Shown one piece after another: positions 40,854-48,966 of a DNA stretch of 64,000 nucleotides. Where the stretch lies: positions 1-64,000 of the forward strand of contig UQPN01000006.1 in the NCBI GenBank assembly GCA_900542935.1, given 5' to 3'. Origin of the DNA: an uncultured Eubacteriales bacterium. Its GTDB lineage: Bacteria > Bacillota > Clostridia > Christensenellales > Borkfalkiaceae. A program made the translations under genes and the position numbers. The number at the start of each line of letters is the position of its first letter. The first letter of the stretch is position 1. A model generated the notes under the pieces. That model was not told where the DNA came from. It worked only from the letters and a program-made list of their open reading frames with translations, and made no database searches.

Positions 40854-43514
40854 TTAATTTGCGAGCTTTTCTTTGAGATCGTTCAATAGTAAAAGCGCCT
40901 GCATCGGAGAAAGCGAGTTTACGTCGGTTTCCGCGATGATTTCTTCCACTTCGCTGCGCTTTCTTTCTTCCGTCTGCACTTTTTCGGACGGTTCTTCCGT
41001 TTCGACGGCGACTTCGGAAAGCGAAACCGCGCTTTTTTTGGCGACGTCGTTCTTTTCAAGAACTTTCAGAATCCCCTTTGCTCTGGCGGTAACTTCTTTC
41101 GGAACGCCCGCAAGCGAAGCGACTTCGATACCGAACGAGCGGTTGGCGCCGCCGCGCTGGATTTTTCGAAGAAATACCACGCCGCCGCCGAGTTCGCGTA
41201 CGGTTACTTTATAATTTTTCACGCCGTCGATGGTGTTTTCCAGCTCGGTAAGTTCGTGATAATGCGTTGCGAACAGCGTTTTTGCGCGGACTTTTTCGGC
41301 AAGGTATTCCACAACCGCCCACGCAATGGAAAGCCCGTCGTAAGTGCTTGTGCCGCGCCCGACTTCGTCCAGAACGAGAAGGCTGTTTTTGGTGGCGTTG
41401 AGAAGAATGGCGGCGACTTCCGTCATTTCCACCATAAAGGTAGACTGATCGTATACGAGATTATCGCTGGCGCCCACCCGCGTGAACACACGATCGATCA
41501 GCGGAATCTGCGCCGACTTTGCGGGGACGAAACTGCCGATATGCGCCATTATCGCGATTAAGGCTACCTGCCGCATATACGTGCTTTTGCCCGCCATGTT
41601 CGGTCCCGTGATAATCAGGCTGCGGTTTTCGTCCTCATCCATCAGCGTATCGTTGGGAACGAAACGTTCTTTGGAAAGCGCTTCCACCACGGGATGCCTG
41701 CCATCGGTTATTTTTAATTCGCCGTTTGCGGAAACAATTTGCGGGCGGACGTATTTTCGGTTTTTTGCAACCGTCGCCAACGCGGTAAGACAATCGAGAT
41801 TGGCGATAATTTCCGCGATTTTAAGCAAATCTTCCAGCCGCGCGGAAAGCTGTTTAAGCACGTAATCGAGAATACGGGCTTCGAGCGCAAGCGCGCGTTC
41901 TTCGCCGGTTAAAATTTTTTCTTCGAGCTGTTTCAGCTCTTCCGTGATATATCTTTCGCCGTTTGCCAGCGTTTGTTTGCGGATATATTCCGACGGCACC
42001 TTATCTTTGAAAGAATTGGAAACTTCGATATAATAACCGAAAACCCGGTTGAAACCGATTTTCAAAGTGCGGATATCCGTACGATCTTTTTCGCGCGTTT
42101 CCATATCTTTGAGAAGCGACGCGGCGTGTTCGCGCATGCCGCGAAGTTCGTCCAGTTCGGCATCGTACCCCTCGCGGATGTAACCGCCGTCTTTGACGAG
42201 CGCGGGCGCGTTTTCCGCGATGGCGGACGATAAAAGCGACGCGAGATCATCGACGTTTGGAAGCGAAGATAAAAGCCCCGTTAAAACCGGGGAAGCAAAA
42301 CCGGAAAGGCGAAAACGAAGCGACGGAAGCATTTCAAGCGATTTTTTCAGCGCTTCGAGATCTTTCGGCGTGGCGTTGCCGTAGGAAATTTTTCCCGCAA
42401 GTCTGCCGACGTCCTTTACTTCGCCGAGCGTTTCCTGCAACCCTACCCGAAGCACGGAAGCGTTATACAGTTCTTCCACGCCGTTTAAACGGGCGTTGAT
42501 TTTATCTTCGCTTTTTAACGGCGATAACAGCCATTGCCGCATCAGACGGGCGCCCATCGCCGTTTTCGTCTGATCGAGCACCCACAGCAGCGAGCCGTAT
42601 TTTTTGCCCTCGGCGTTGTTTTTTACCAGTTCCAGATTTCTTACGGCGATGGAATCGAGCGTGAGAAATTCGTTTCTGTCGTACAGTTCGACGGAAGAAA
42701 CGTTATCAAGCGAACGTTTCTGCGTTTCTTTCAGGTATTCGATAAGCGCGCCGGCGGCGGAAATGCAGTTTTCTTTGCCCGCGATTCCGTACGGCGCCAG
42801 CGTGGCGGCTTTGAATTGTTCCAGAAGGTTTTTTTCCGCGTGTTTCACGTTGAACGCCCACGGAACGTAACAGGAAAACGGCGGCAACGCGCCGTGGCGG
42901 ATTTCTTTGATGTTACGGGAACAAAGCGCCATGTCGTCGTTACAGATGACTTCCGCCACGGAATAACGAAGAAGCAGACTGACCGTTTCCGTGAGCGCCT
43001 TTTCTCCGTCGCCCTTAAATTCGGTAACGAAAAATTCGCCCGTCGTGATATCCGCCCATGCGACGGCGACGCTTTCCGCCGTTTTGGAAACGCAGGCGAT
43101 ATAATTGTTCTTCGTTTCGTCGAGCAGCGTATCTTCTACGAGCGTTCCCGCGGAAACAACGCGGACGACGTCGCGTTCCACCAGTCCGCCCCCCGCCGCT
43201 TTCGGATCGGAAAGCTGTTCGCAGATAGCCACCTTTTCGCCCAGAGATACCAGTTTGGAGATGTAAGTATCGACGGCGTGATAAGGAACGCCGCACATCG
43301 GCGCGCGCTCCTCAAGCCCGCTGTCGCGCGCGGTGAGCGTTAAGTCGAGCAGTTCCGACGCTTTGATTGCGTCGTCGTAAAACATCTCGTAAAAATCGCC
43401 CAGACGGTAAAAAACGAAACAGTCTTTATATTTTTCCTTGACGGCAAGATAATGCTGCATCATCTCGGACGGTTTCTTCTGCTTTTTGTTTTTTTCTTCT
43501 TTGGAATTTTCCAT
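40854..43514 (-). CDS. mutS: DNA mismatch repair protein MutS
   Basis: Predicted 886-aa mismatch-recognition ATPase. The N-terminal mismatch-binding motif is CFVFYRLGDFYEMFYDDA (Phe-x-Glu), followed by connector, lever and clamp domains. ATPase motifs GPNMAGKSTYMRQ, LVLDEVGRGTSTYDGLS and FATHYHEL are intact. The acidic C-terminus ends with a short motif (SPMQALLLLNDLKEKL). It heads the mutS-mutL-miaA run, 55 nt after miaB. A partial copy of the TATGCCACG dyad lies 21 nt before its start. Confidence 0.96.
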   Translation of the reverse strand: MENSKEEKNKKQKKPSEMMQHYLAVKEKYKDCFVFYRLGDFYEMFYDDAIKASELLDLTLTARDSGLEERAPMCGVPYHAVDTYISKLVSLGEKVAICEQLSDPKAAGGGLVERDVVRVVSAGTLVEDTLLDETKNNYIACVSKTAESVAVAWADITTGEFFVTEFKGDGEKALTETVSLLLRYSVAEVICNDDMALCSRNIKEIRHGALPPFSCYVPWAFNVKHAEKNLLEQFKAATLAPYGIAGKENCISAAGALIEYLKETQKRSLDNVSSVELYDRNEFLTLDSIAVRNLELVKNNAEGKKYGSLLWVLDQTKTAMGARLMRQWLLSPLKSEDKINARLNGVEELYNASVLRVGLQETLGEVKDVGRLAGKISYGNATPKDLEALKKSLEMLPSLRFRLSGFASPVLTGLLSSLPNVDDLASLLSSAIAENAPALVKDGGYIREGYDAELDELRGMREHAASLLKDMETREKDRTDIRTLKIGFNRVFGYYIEVSNSFKDKVPSEYIRKQTLANGERYITEELKQLEEKILTGEERALALEARILDYVLKQLSARLEDLLKIAEIIANLDCLTALATVAKNRKYVRPQIVSANGELKITDGRHPVVEALSKERFVPNDTLMDEDENRSLIITGPNMAGKSTYMRQVALIAIMAHIGSFVPAKSAQIPLIDRVFTRVGASDNLVYDQSTFMVEMTEVAAILLNATKNSLLVLDEVGRGTSTYDGLSIAWAVVEYLAEKVRAKTLFATHYHELTELENTIDGVKNYKVTVRELGGGVVFLRKIQRGGANRSFGIEVASLAGVPKEVTARAKGILKVLEKNDVAKKSAVSLSEVAVETEEPSEKVQTEERKRSEVEEIIAETDVNSLSPMQALLLLNDLKEKLAN

Positions 43515-43534
43515 GCGATCGTTGTCCTTGCCTG

Positions 43535-43547
43535 TTATGCCACGTAA
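43535..43547. promoter_or_regulatory. Partial dyad element before mutS
   Basis: TTATGCCACGTAA shares the nine-base core TATGCCACG with the duplicated elements at 8711 and 37682 and, like them, ends about 20 nt before a start codon. Only one half-site is conserved, so chance is possible. Confidence 0.35.
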
Positions 43548-43569
43548 TTTTGTATTTTACGCCCTTGCT

Positions 43570-44907
43570 TCAATCTTCGACGGCGACGACGTTGCCCGTG
43601 AGCGAAATGCCGTTGGCGGAATTTACGTGCACGGATACAAATTTGCCGATAAGATTGTGCGGATAGGGAAAATATGCCATTCTGCCGAATTCGTCTCTGC
43701 CGAGATACATCTTTTTCTTTTCGTCGTAATCTTCGCAGAGAATTTCCACCGTTTTGCCGACGTATTTTTCCGATTTTTCGCGCGTTTTGGAATTGACGAG
43801 TTCCACAAGGCGCATAATGCGATTCTTCGAAACCTCTTCGGGTATCTGATTTTCCATTTCCGCGGCTTTCGTGCCGCTGCGCCTGGAATATACGAACGTG
43901 AACGCCGAAGCGAAATCCGCTTCTTTTACAAGCGCTTCCGTTTGAAGATAGTCTTCTTCCGTTTCGCCCGGAAAACCGACAATGATATCGGTGGTAACTT
44001 CCGCTTCGGGAATCAGCGTTTTTAACATTCTGACTTCGCCGAGATATTTTTCGGCGGTGTAGCGGCGGTTCATCTGTTTTAAAATTTCGTTGGAACCGGA
44101 CTGAACGGGCAGATGCACGAGGCGGCAGATTTTGCCCTCGTGTTTCTTCATAACCCGCACGACGTCCTCGGTGAAATCTTTGGGGTGATTCGTCATGAAA
44201 CGAAGGCGGAATTTGCCTTCGACGGACGCGGCCTTATCGAGAAGATCGGCAAAATTCGAACCGTCCGACAGATCGTTGCCGTAAGAATTGACGTTCTGAC
44301 CGAGCAGCGTGATTTCTTTATACCCCTGCTTTACAAGCGATTCGACTTCGGCTAAAATATTTTCCGCTTTTCTCGAACGCTCTCTGCCGCGGACGTAAGG
44401 CACGATGCAGTACGAGCAGAAATTGTTGCAACCGTACGCGATATTTACCCATGCGTTGGGAAAGCTGGTGCGGAACGGCGTAACCGTTTCTACGATTTCG
44501 CCCTCTTTTTCGCGGATTTTTACAACGCGCTTTTTCGCGCGGCGTTTTTCTTCGATCAACACGGGCAATTCTTCCAGATTGAGCGTGCCGAAAATGACGT
44601 CGATAAACGGAAATTTTTCTTTCAGAACGTCGGTTTTGCCTTTTTCCTGCGTCATGCAGCCGCCGACGGCTATGATTAAATCTTTTTTCTGTTTTTTCAG
44701 CTTTTTCAACGCGCCGATGTTGCCGAAAGCATGATTTTCGGCGTTTTCGCGGATGCAGCAGGTATTGAAAACGATAACGTCTGCATCTTCCTGCGAATTT
44801 GCGGATTCGTAGCCTGCCGTGCGGAGAAGCCCCGCGATTTTTTCGGATTCGTGTACGTTCATCTGACAACCGTACGTTACGATAAAGTATTTTCCCTGCA
44901 TGTACAA
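43570..44907 (-). CDS. miaB: tRNA-2-methylthio-N6-dimethylallyladenosine synthase
   Basis: Predicted 445-aa radical-SAM methylthiotransferase completing ms2i6A37. The N-terminal UPF0004 domain has TYGCQMNVHESE and further cluster cysteines (TCCIRENAE; VGGCMTQ); the radical-SAM motif is YGCNNFCSYCIVP; a TRAM domain closes the C-terminus. Its substrate is made by MiaA, encoded downstream. A promoter lies about 100 nt upstream; AGAGG precedes the ATG. A paralogue, rimO, is at 57.8 kb. Confidence 0.95.
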   Translation of the reverse strand: MYMQGKYFIVTYGCQMNVHESEKIAGLLRTAGYESANSQEDADVIVFNTCCIRENAENHAFGNIGALKKLKKQKKDLIIAVGGCMTQEKGKTDVLKEKFPFIDVIFGTLNLEELPVLIEEKRRAKKRVVKIREKEGEIVETVTPFRTSFPNAWVNIAYGCNNFCSYCIVPYVRGRERSRKAENILAEVESLVKQGYKEITLLGQNVNSYGNDLSDGSNFADLLDKAASVEGKFRLRFMTNHPKDFTEDVVRVMKKHEGKICRLVHLPVQSGSNEILKQMNRRYTAEKYLGEVRMLKTLIPEAEVTTDIIVGFPGETEEDYLQTEALVKEADFASAFTFVYSRRSGTKAAEMENQIPEEVSKNRIMRLVELVNSKTREKSEKYVGKTVEILCEDYDEKKKMYLGRDEFGRMAYFPYPHNLIGKFVSVHVNSANGISLTGNVVAVED

Positions 44908-45009
44908 CCTCTGAGCGATTCCGGAGAAGTTCCGCCGTATACATTTCCGGCGATCCGGTGTGATTTCCGATTTTTATTTACGGAAAATAAGTAAATTTTT
45001 ACAGATATT

Positions 45010-45038
45010 ATTATACACTTTTTTTCGGATTTTATCAA
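45010..45038 (-). promoter_or_regulatory. Promoter of the miaB-mutSL-miaA group
   Basis: TTGATA (45033-45038), 17 bp, TATAAT (45010-45015). Between 45046 and 45245 there is no gene; the only structure seen is a perfect 8-bp hairpin with a TCTC loop at 45190-45209. Confidence 0.8.
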
Positions 45039-45249
45039 GCCTTTTGACTCTGCGATTTTCAAAATCCGCAAAATAAAAATCGTTTCGGCAGCAAGCGTGC
45101 CGGAACGACGCAATATATTCCGTTGTTAAAATGCGATGAACGCGTTTTTTATTATACTTTCGATGATATACAATAATTCGCCGCGAAATCGCTTTGCTCT
45201 CGCAAAGCGGCTCCACCCTCTCGCCCCGTCGCTATTCGGTTCTTTTTAT

Positions 45250-45281
45250 GAAAAAGACACCTTAAAACAGGTGTCTTTTTC
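45250..45281 (-). terminator. Terminator after tRNA-Pro(CGG)
   Basis: GAAAAAGACACC and GGTGTCTTTTTC form a 12-bp stem ending in A/T tracts, 6 nt beyond the tRNA 3' end on the minus strand. Confidence 0.88.
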
Positions 45282-45286
45282 ATAAT

Positions 45287-45362
45287 TGGTCGAGGCGACG
45301 GGGCTCGAACCCACGACCTCAGCGTCCCGAACGCTGCGCGCTACCAACTGCGCTACGCCTCG
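45287..45362 (-). tRNA. tRNA-Pro(CGG)
   Basis: A 76-nt tRNA with encoded CCA. Acceptor CGAGGCG/CGCCTCG pairs fully; anticodon stem CAGCG/CGCTG with loop TTCGGGA gives anticodon CGG and G37 as expected for proline; T arm GTGGG/CCCGT with TTCGAGC. Second gene of a two-tRNA unit. Confidence 0.95.
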
Positions 45363-45369
45363 TTTATAA

Positions 45370-45403
45370 CGAAAGTCCACATAAATACGTATGTGGACTT
45401 TCG
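45370..45403 (-). other. Perfect 14-bp hairpin between the two tRNA-Pro genes
   Basis: CGAAAGTCCACATA (45370-45383) and TATGTGGACTTTCG (45390-45403) pair perfectly around a 6-nt loop, 2 nt after the CCA of tRNA-Pro(AGG). On the minus strand no U-rich tract follows, so it may be a weak terminator or a processing signal letting some read-through to tRNA-Pro(CGG). Confidence 0.7.
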
Positions 45404-45405
45404 GA

Positions 45406-45482
45406 TGGTTGAGGCAACGGGACTTGAACCCACGACCTCTTGGTCCCTAACCAAGCGCGCTACCAAACTGCGCTATGCCTCA
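45406..45482 (-). tRNA. tRNA-Pro(AGG)
   Basis: A 77-nt tRNA with encoded CCA. Acceptor TGAGGCA/TGCCTCA pairs fully; anticodon stem CTTGG/CCAAG with loop TTAGGGA places A at position 34, G35, G36, G37. An A34 proline tRNA is uncommon in bacteria and would normally need deamination to inosine. It is the first gene of the unit and has a strong promoter. Confidence 0.93.
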
Positions 45483-45512
45483 ATGTATCTGCTTTTTCAA
45501 ACAGCATAAATT

Positions 45513-45541
45513 ATTATACTTACATAACGTAAATTAGTCAA
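45513..45541 (-). promoter_or_regulatory. Promoter of the tRNA-Pro pair
   Basis: TTGACT (45536-45541), 17 bp, TATAAT (45513-45518), about 30 bp upstream of tRNA-Pro(AGG). Confidence 0.85.
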
Positions 45542-45593
45542 GCGTTTTTCGGGCGATTTGCGAAAAAATTTTGCCGAAGTCGAGTTTTTTTAT

Positions 45594-47306
45594 TTAATCT
45601 TCCGATTTTTGCTCTTTAAACGCCGTCTTATCTGCGGAAATCACGCCCTTTTCTACGCGAATCACTTCGTCGGCGATTTCCAGCGCGGCGGGACGATGCG
45701 TTACTATCAGGCACGTTTTGTTTTTCATGGCGCGGATATTGCACAAAAGCGCTTTTTCCGTATCGGAATCGAGCGCGCTGGTGGCTTCGTCCAGAAGAAG
45801 AATCGGACGATCCGATAACAATGCGCGTGCTACGGCAAGGCGCTGCAGCTGCCCTTCGGAAAGCCCGCCGCCGCGCTCTTTCAGCGACGTGGACAAGCCT
45901 TCCGGCAAATCGTAAACGAATGTGGCGCAGGCGCTTTTAAGCGCTGCCCCGATTGCTTCTTTGGTAACGGGTTTCTCGCAGAAGAACGTTAAATTTTCGT
46001 ATATCGTGCCGGAAAACAGGAAATTCCCCTGCGGAACATACGCGAATAAATCGCGGTGAGCGGCGGTAACGGGGATTTTTTCCGCCGCGGAATTTTCGAG
46101 AAATACGCCTCCGCCGCGGGGAAGGTATACGCTTAACAGCAATTTGAAAAGCGTGCTTTTCCCCGAACCGGACTGCCCCGTTACGCACGTGATTTTATGC
46201 AGAGGCGCGCGCGCAGTGCCGCCGTCAAGCGTTTTTGCTCTGCCGTTGTAGGCAAATTTTATTTCCTCGAATAGAATATTTTCGGCTGCGGCGTACTCGG
46301 CGTTGCGTTTCTTTTCGCTGCGCTTTTCGGTTTGTTCGGCGGGAATATCGTCGGTTTCGGAAAGGCGTTCCGCGGCTGCCGCGCGGGAATAAATTGCGGG
46401 AAGTACCGCCGAAAACGACGTTAAGGGCTGCTGCAGCTGGCTTAAAAGCATGATGACGGACAAAACGGAGCCGTAATCGGAACTGCCGCTTCTTACGATT
46501 TGTACGCTGCACCACACCACCGCAAATATCTGCGAAAGCGCCGACAACACCGAAAACGAACCGCCGAGCGCCACGTTCAGTCGGTTTTTCTTCATACGCG
46601 CCGCATAATAGTCTTTTAAAAGCGCGCCGGACTTTTCAGCCGAACGTTCCTCCGCGCCGTATGCTTTTACGGTGAGGAGCGAAGAAATGCCCTCCTGTAT
46701 GAACGAGCGGCTTTTTCCGTCCGCTTCGGTAAGTTGTTTATGATATTTTTTCGAAGCTTTTCTGAATGCGACGGAAACGCAGGCGACGATAAGTCCGCCG
46801 ACGGCAAAAATCGCCGTAAACAACGGATCGAGCATCAAAAGCGCGGCGATCGCGCCGACGCACTGCACTATCATTCCGGCAAAAGCGGGCAGAATGCTTA
46901 CGCTCATGTTGGCAACTTCCGCGACGTCGGACGTGAAACGATTCAATAAATCGCCGCTGTGGTATTTTTCGGCTTCGGCATAATCGGCGCAAAGCAAACG
47001 AGCGAAGAGGCGGGTTCTGAGCCCCACCGTGATTTTTGCTTTGCAGCGTTCGGAATAATACGAACGGACGATTTGCAGCAGCGTTCTTAAAACGGCAAGC
47101 GCGGCGCAAATGCCCGAAAACAGCCACATTTTTTTGATTTCGCCGTTTGCAGCGCCGTTGATGACATAGCGGATGAGATACGAAAACGCAAGCGAAAACA
47201 GGATTGCCGTTACCGTCAACCCCGCAAGAAATATTACAGGCAGCCGATACGGGCGCATTTCCCGCTTCAGCCATGCTTTTCCTCTTGCCGCTTCCTGTTC
47301 TTTCAC
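45594..47306 (-). CDS. ABC exporter half-transporter (membrane domain fused to ATPase)
   Basis: Predicted 570-aa type IV ABC protein: six transmembrane segments over about residues 20-310 and an ATPase domain with GQSGSGKSTLFKLL, LSEGQLQRLAVARALL, LLLDEATSALD and VTHRPAAL. GTG start at 47306 with AGGGAAG about 7 nt upstream. It lacks a C39 peptidase domain. It is last in an operon after an HprK-like kinase, a PqqD-like protein and an S26-type peptidase, so it may export a modified peptide; comparable transporters end RiPP and lasso-peptide clusters. A lipid or drug exporter cannot be excluded. Confidence 0.88.
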   Translation of the reverse strand: MKEQEAARGKAWLKREMRPYRLPVIFLAGLTVTAILFSLAFSYLIRYVINGAANGEIKKMWLFSGICAALAVLRTLLQIVRSYYSERCKAKITVGLRTRLFARLLCADYAEAEKYHSGDLLNRFTSDVAEVANMSVSILPAFAGMIVQCVGAIAALLMLDPLFTAIFAVGGLIVACVSVAFRKASKKYHKQLTEADGKSRSFIQEGISSLLTVKAYGAEERSAEKSGALLKDYYAARMKKNRLNVALGGSFSVLSALSQIFAVVWCSVQIVRSGSSDYGSVLSVIMLLSQLQQPLTSFSAVLPAIYSRAAAAERLSETDDIPAEQTEKRSEKKRNAEYAAAENILFEEIKFAYNGRAKTLDGGTARAPLHKITCVTGQSGSGKSTLFKLLLSVYLPRGGGVFLENSAAEKIPVTAAHRDLFAYVPQGNFLFSGTIYENLTFFCEKPVTKEAIGAALKSACATFVYDLPEGLSTSLKERGGGLSEGQLQRLAVARALLSDRPILLLDEATSALDSDTEKALLCNIRAMKNKTCLIVTHRPAALEIADEVIRVEKGVISADKTAFKEQKSED

Positions 47307-47328
47307 GCTTTTCTTCCCTTTTGTTCGC

Positions 47329-47829
47329 TTATTCCGATTCGCCGTTTTTGCGTTTGAAAATCTTATGATACAGCCGCGAGGCGAAATTGCGGCAGCGCAG
47401 ATACGGCAATACGAAAAATCGGCGCAGACGATAATTTTTCACCCGCCTTTTCGCATACCGAAGATATTTTTCGTCGGTGGCGCAATCGATATGTCTGTTT
47501 TTGCGGAAATATTCTTTAAGCACGCCGAATACGGCGGATTCCGGAATTTTTTCATCGGAATAACAATTATCGCCGCGAATGATATAGCCGCCGTCGATGA
47601 CGGAAATAACGCGGTGCAGAACGTATTTATCGCCGCGTTTATAAAGCGCCACGTCCAGCGGGCGAAGCCGCGCCTCTTTTTTTACGATTACCACGCTGTC
47701 GCGCCCGGTTTTCAGCATAGGCAACATGCTGACGCCCACCGTGGGACCGACGTATCTGCCCTCGCTTCCGATGAGTTCTTCGATTGTGATTTGTTTCGTT
47801 TCTTCCACCGCAGTATACTTCTTTATCAA
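47329..47829 (-). CDS. S24/S26 family (signal peptidase-like) protease
   Basis: Predicted 166-aa protein. Catalytic serine in VGVSMLPML (Ser34), a second block VLHRVISVIDGGYIIRGDN with His72 and Asp87. Having His where bacterial type I signal peptidases have Lys is the SipW/ER pattern. There is no N-terminal membrane anchor; the tail is strongly basic (residues 105-166). The likely TTG start overlaps the pqqD-like stop; a GTG seven codons on is possible. It is probably the processing protease of this cassette, perhaps on a peptide carried by PqqD. Its substrate is not visible. Confidence 0.75.
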   Translation of the reverse strand: MIKKYTAVEETKQITIEELIGSEGRYVGPTVGVSMLPMLKTGRDSVVIVKKEARLRPLDVALYKRGDKYVLHRVISVIDGGYIIRGDNCYSDEKIPESAVFGVLKEYFRKNRHIDCATDEKYLRYAKRRVKNYRLRRFFVLPYLRCRNFASRLYHKIFKRKNGESE

Positions 47830-48089
47830 TCGACGAAACGAGGATCGTTCAGCGTTTTTACAAACGACGCCACGTCCGCCGTTGCGGTGGCTTCATCCAC
47901 TTCGTATTCGTTTAAAAGCGCGGCGACGGCTTCCGCTTCCGTGTGCTCTTCCGTAAAAAAGCGCCATAAAAACGCACCGCTATCGTTCAGCTTGATCATG
48001 CCGTGAAATTCTTTTCCCGTTTTTCCGATAGGCACAACGATATTTTCGCCGCCGACCTGCCTGATAATGAATCCCTCTTTGATCTTCAT
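47826..48089 (-). CDS. PqqD-like peptide chaperone
   Basis: Predicted 87-aa protein with the PqqD winged-helix layout: N-terminal strands FIIRQVGGENIVVPIG, the middle MIKLNDSGAFLWRFF, then helices with EYEVDEATATADVASFV. PqqD domains (RiPP recognition elements) bind leader peptides and deliver them to modifying enzymes. GGGAGG lies about 9 nt before the ATG. It sits between the HprK-like kinase (23 nt upstream) and the peptidase (overlapping), an arrangement that points to a peptide-modification system. No leader peptide gene is seen in the flanks. Confidence 0.85.
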   Translation of the reverse strand: MKIKEGFIIRQVGGENIVVPIGKTGKEFHGMIKLNDSGAFLWRFFTEEHTEAEAVAALLNEYEVDEATATADVASFVKTLNDPRFVD

Positions 48090-48112
48090 ATATTTCTCCC
48101 TCCCGAAGGCGT

Positions 48113-48853
48113 TTATTTCTGTTCGTTTTGCGTAAATTCTCTGCCGACAAGCGCTTTATACGACGTTTTCATCGCGTCCGTTTCCATATTGCAATGCAAC
48201 ACGTATGCGGGAACGGTTCGCACAAACATATCCATAAGTTCAAGCGTTTTTTCAGCCGCTTCGCGTTCGCTCGGCAATAAAATCTGTGTGAAAATGCGGT
48301 CCGCCGCTTCGCCGACGGCGATTTTTTCGATTGTATTTTCTTTCGCCCGCTCGATAAAACAAAGTGCTTTCAGCGGCGCCCGCCCTTTTTTGCCGCGGTT
48401 TTCCTTGCCGTTCCACGGCGTGCCGTACGCAACGAATTTTTCGCCGTCCGCCGCGGATTCGTCGAACCCGATAATCGGCTTATCGCCGTTTAAAATTTCG
48501 GCGCCTTTCACGTTGTTTATCCAGAGCGCGGTATGCGTGGATTTGCCGATGCCGCTTCTGCCCAGAAACGCATAGGCGTTATTTTCGTATTCAATCACGG
48601 CGGAGTGTAACAAAAATCTGCCGTATTTCGGCATCTGCAAACAGACGCTGCGATACAGACAGATATTTTCGATATAGCCGTCGGAAAAGCCTTCCGATTG
48701 CTTTTTTTCCTCCGCAAACTCTTCGCCTGTAACTTCCGCTTCGAACGCCGCGGGCGATAGCTGATCGACGGAAAGATATTCTTTGCAGAATTCGCTTGTA
48801 TAGCGGCAACGATTTTTAATGTTTACCCGTAATCCCGCAAGCTCGTAAATCAT
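48113..48853 (-). CDS. HprK-like serine kinase of PqqD-associated type
   Basis: Predicted 246-aa protein containing only the kinase domain, without the HprK N-terminal half. Key segments: LLHSAVIEYENNAYAFLG, P-loop GRSGIGKSTHTALW (residues 98-111), LNGDKPII (Walker-B-like), and YGTPWNGKENRGKKGRAPL, which is characteristic of HprK-like proteins next to PqqD genes. In some lasso-peptide clusters an HprK-like kinase phosphorylates the precursor peptide, so a peptide-kinase role is plausible. Start ATG 48853 has GGGGAG 7 nt upstream. First gene of the four-gene operon. Confidence 0.82.
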   Translation of the reverse strand: MIYELAGLRVNIKNRCRYTSEFCKEYLSVDQLSPAAFEAEVTGEEFAEEKKQSEGFSDGYIENICLYRSVCLQMPKYGRFLLHSAVIEYENNAYAFLGRSGIGKSTHTALWINNVKGAEILNGDKPIIGFDESAADGEKFVAYGTPWNGKENRGKKGRAPLKALCFIERAKENTIEKIAVGEAADRIFTQILLPSEREAAEKTLELMDMFVRTVPAYVLHCNMETDAMKTSYKALVGREFTQNEQK

Positions 48854-48889
48854 TCGCGCTCCCCTTTGCTTTTTGCTGACTGTAATACT

Positions 48890-48918
48890 ATCATACCACA
48901 AAAACGCCCGATTAGCAA
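48890..48918 (-). promoter_or_regulatory. Promoter of the kinase/PqqD/peptidase/ABC operon
   Basis: TTGCTA (48913-48918), 17 bp, TATGAT (48890-48895) with an extended -10 (TGG before TATGAT). Transcription would start near 48883, about 30 nt before the kinase gene. Confidence 0.72.
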
Positions 48919-48966
48919 GCCTTAATGCGAAAAAAAAAGATTTTTTCTTACAAAAAACAAACCTGT

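Noticed and set aside
45594..48901. Lasso-peptide biosynthetic cluster
   Set aside because: PqqD-like, kinase and ABC genes fit, but there is no asparagine-synthetase-like cyclase, transglutaminase-like B2 protease or precursor gene in the window.
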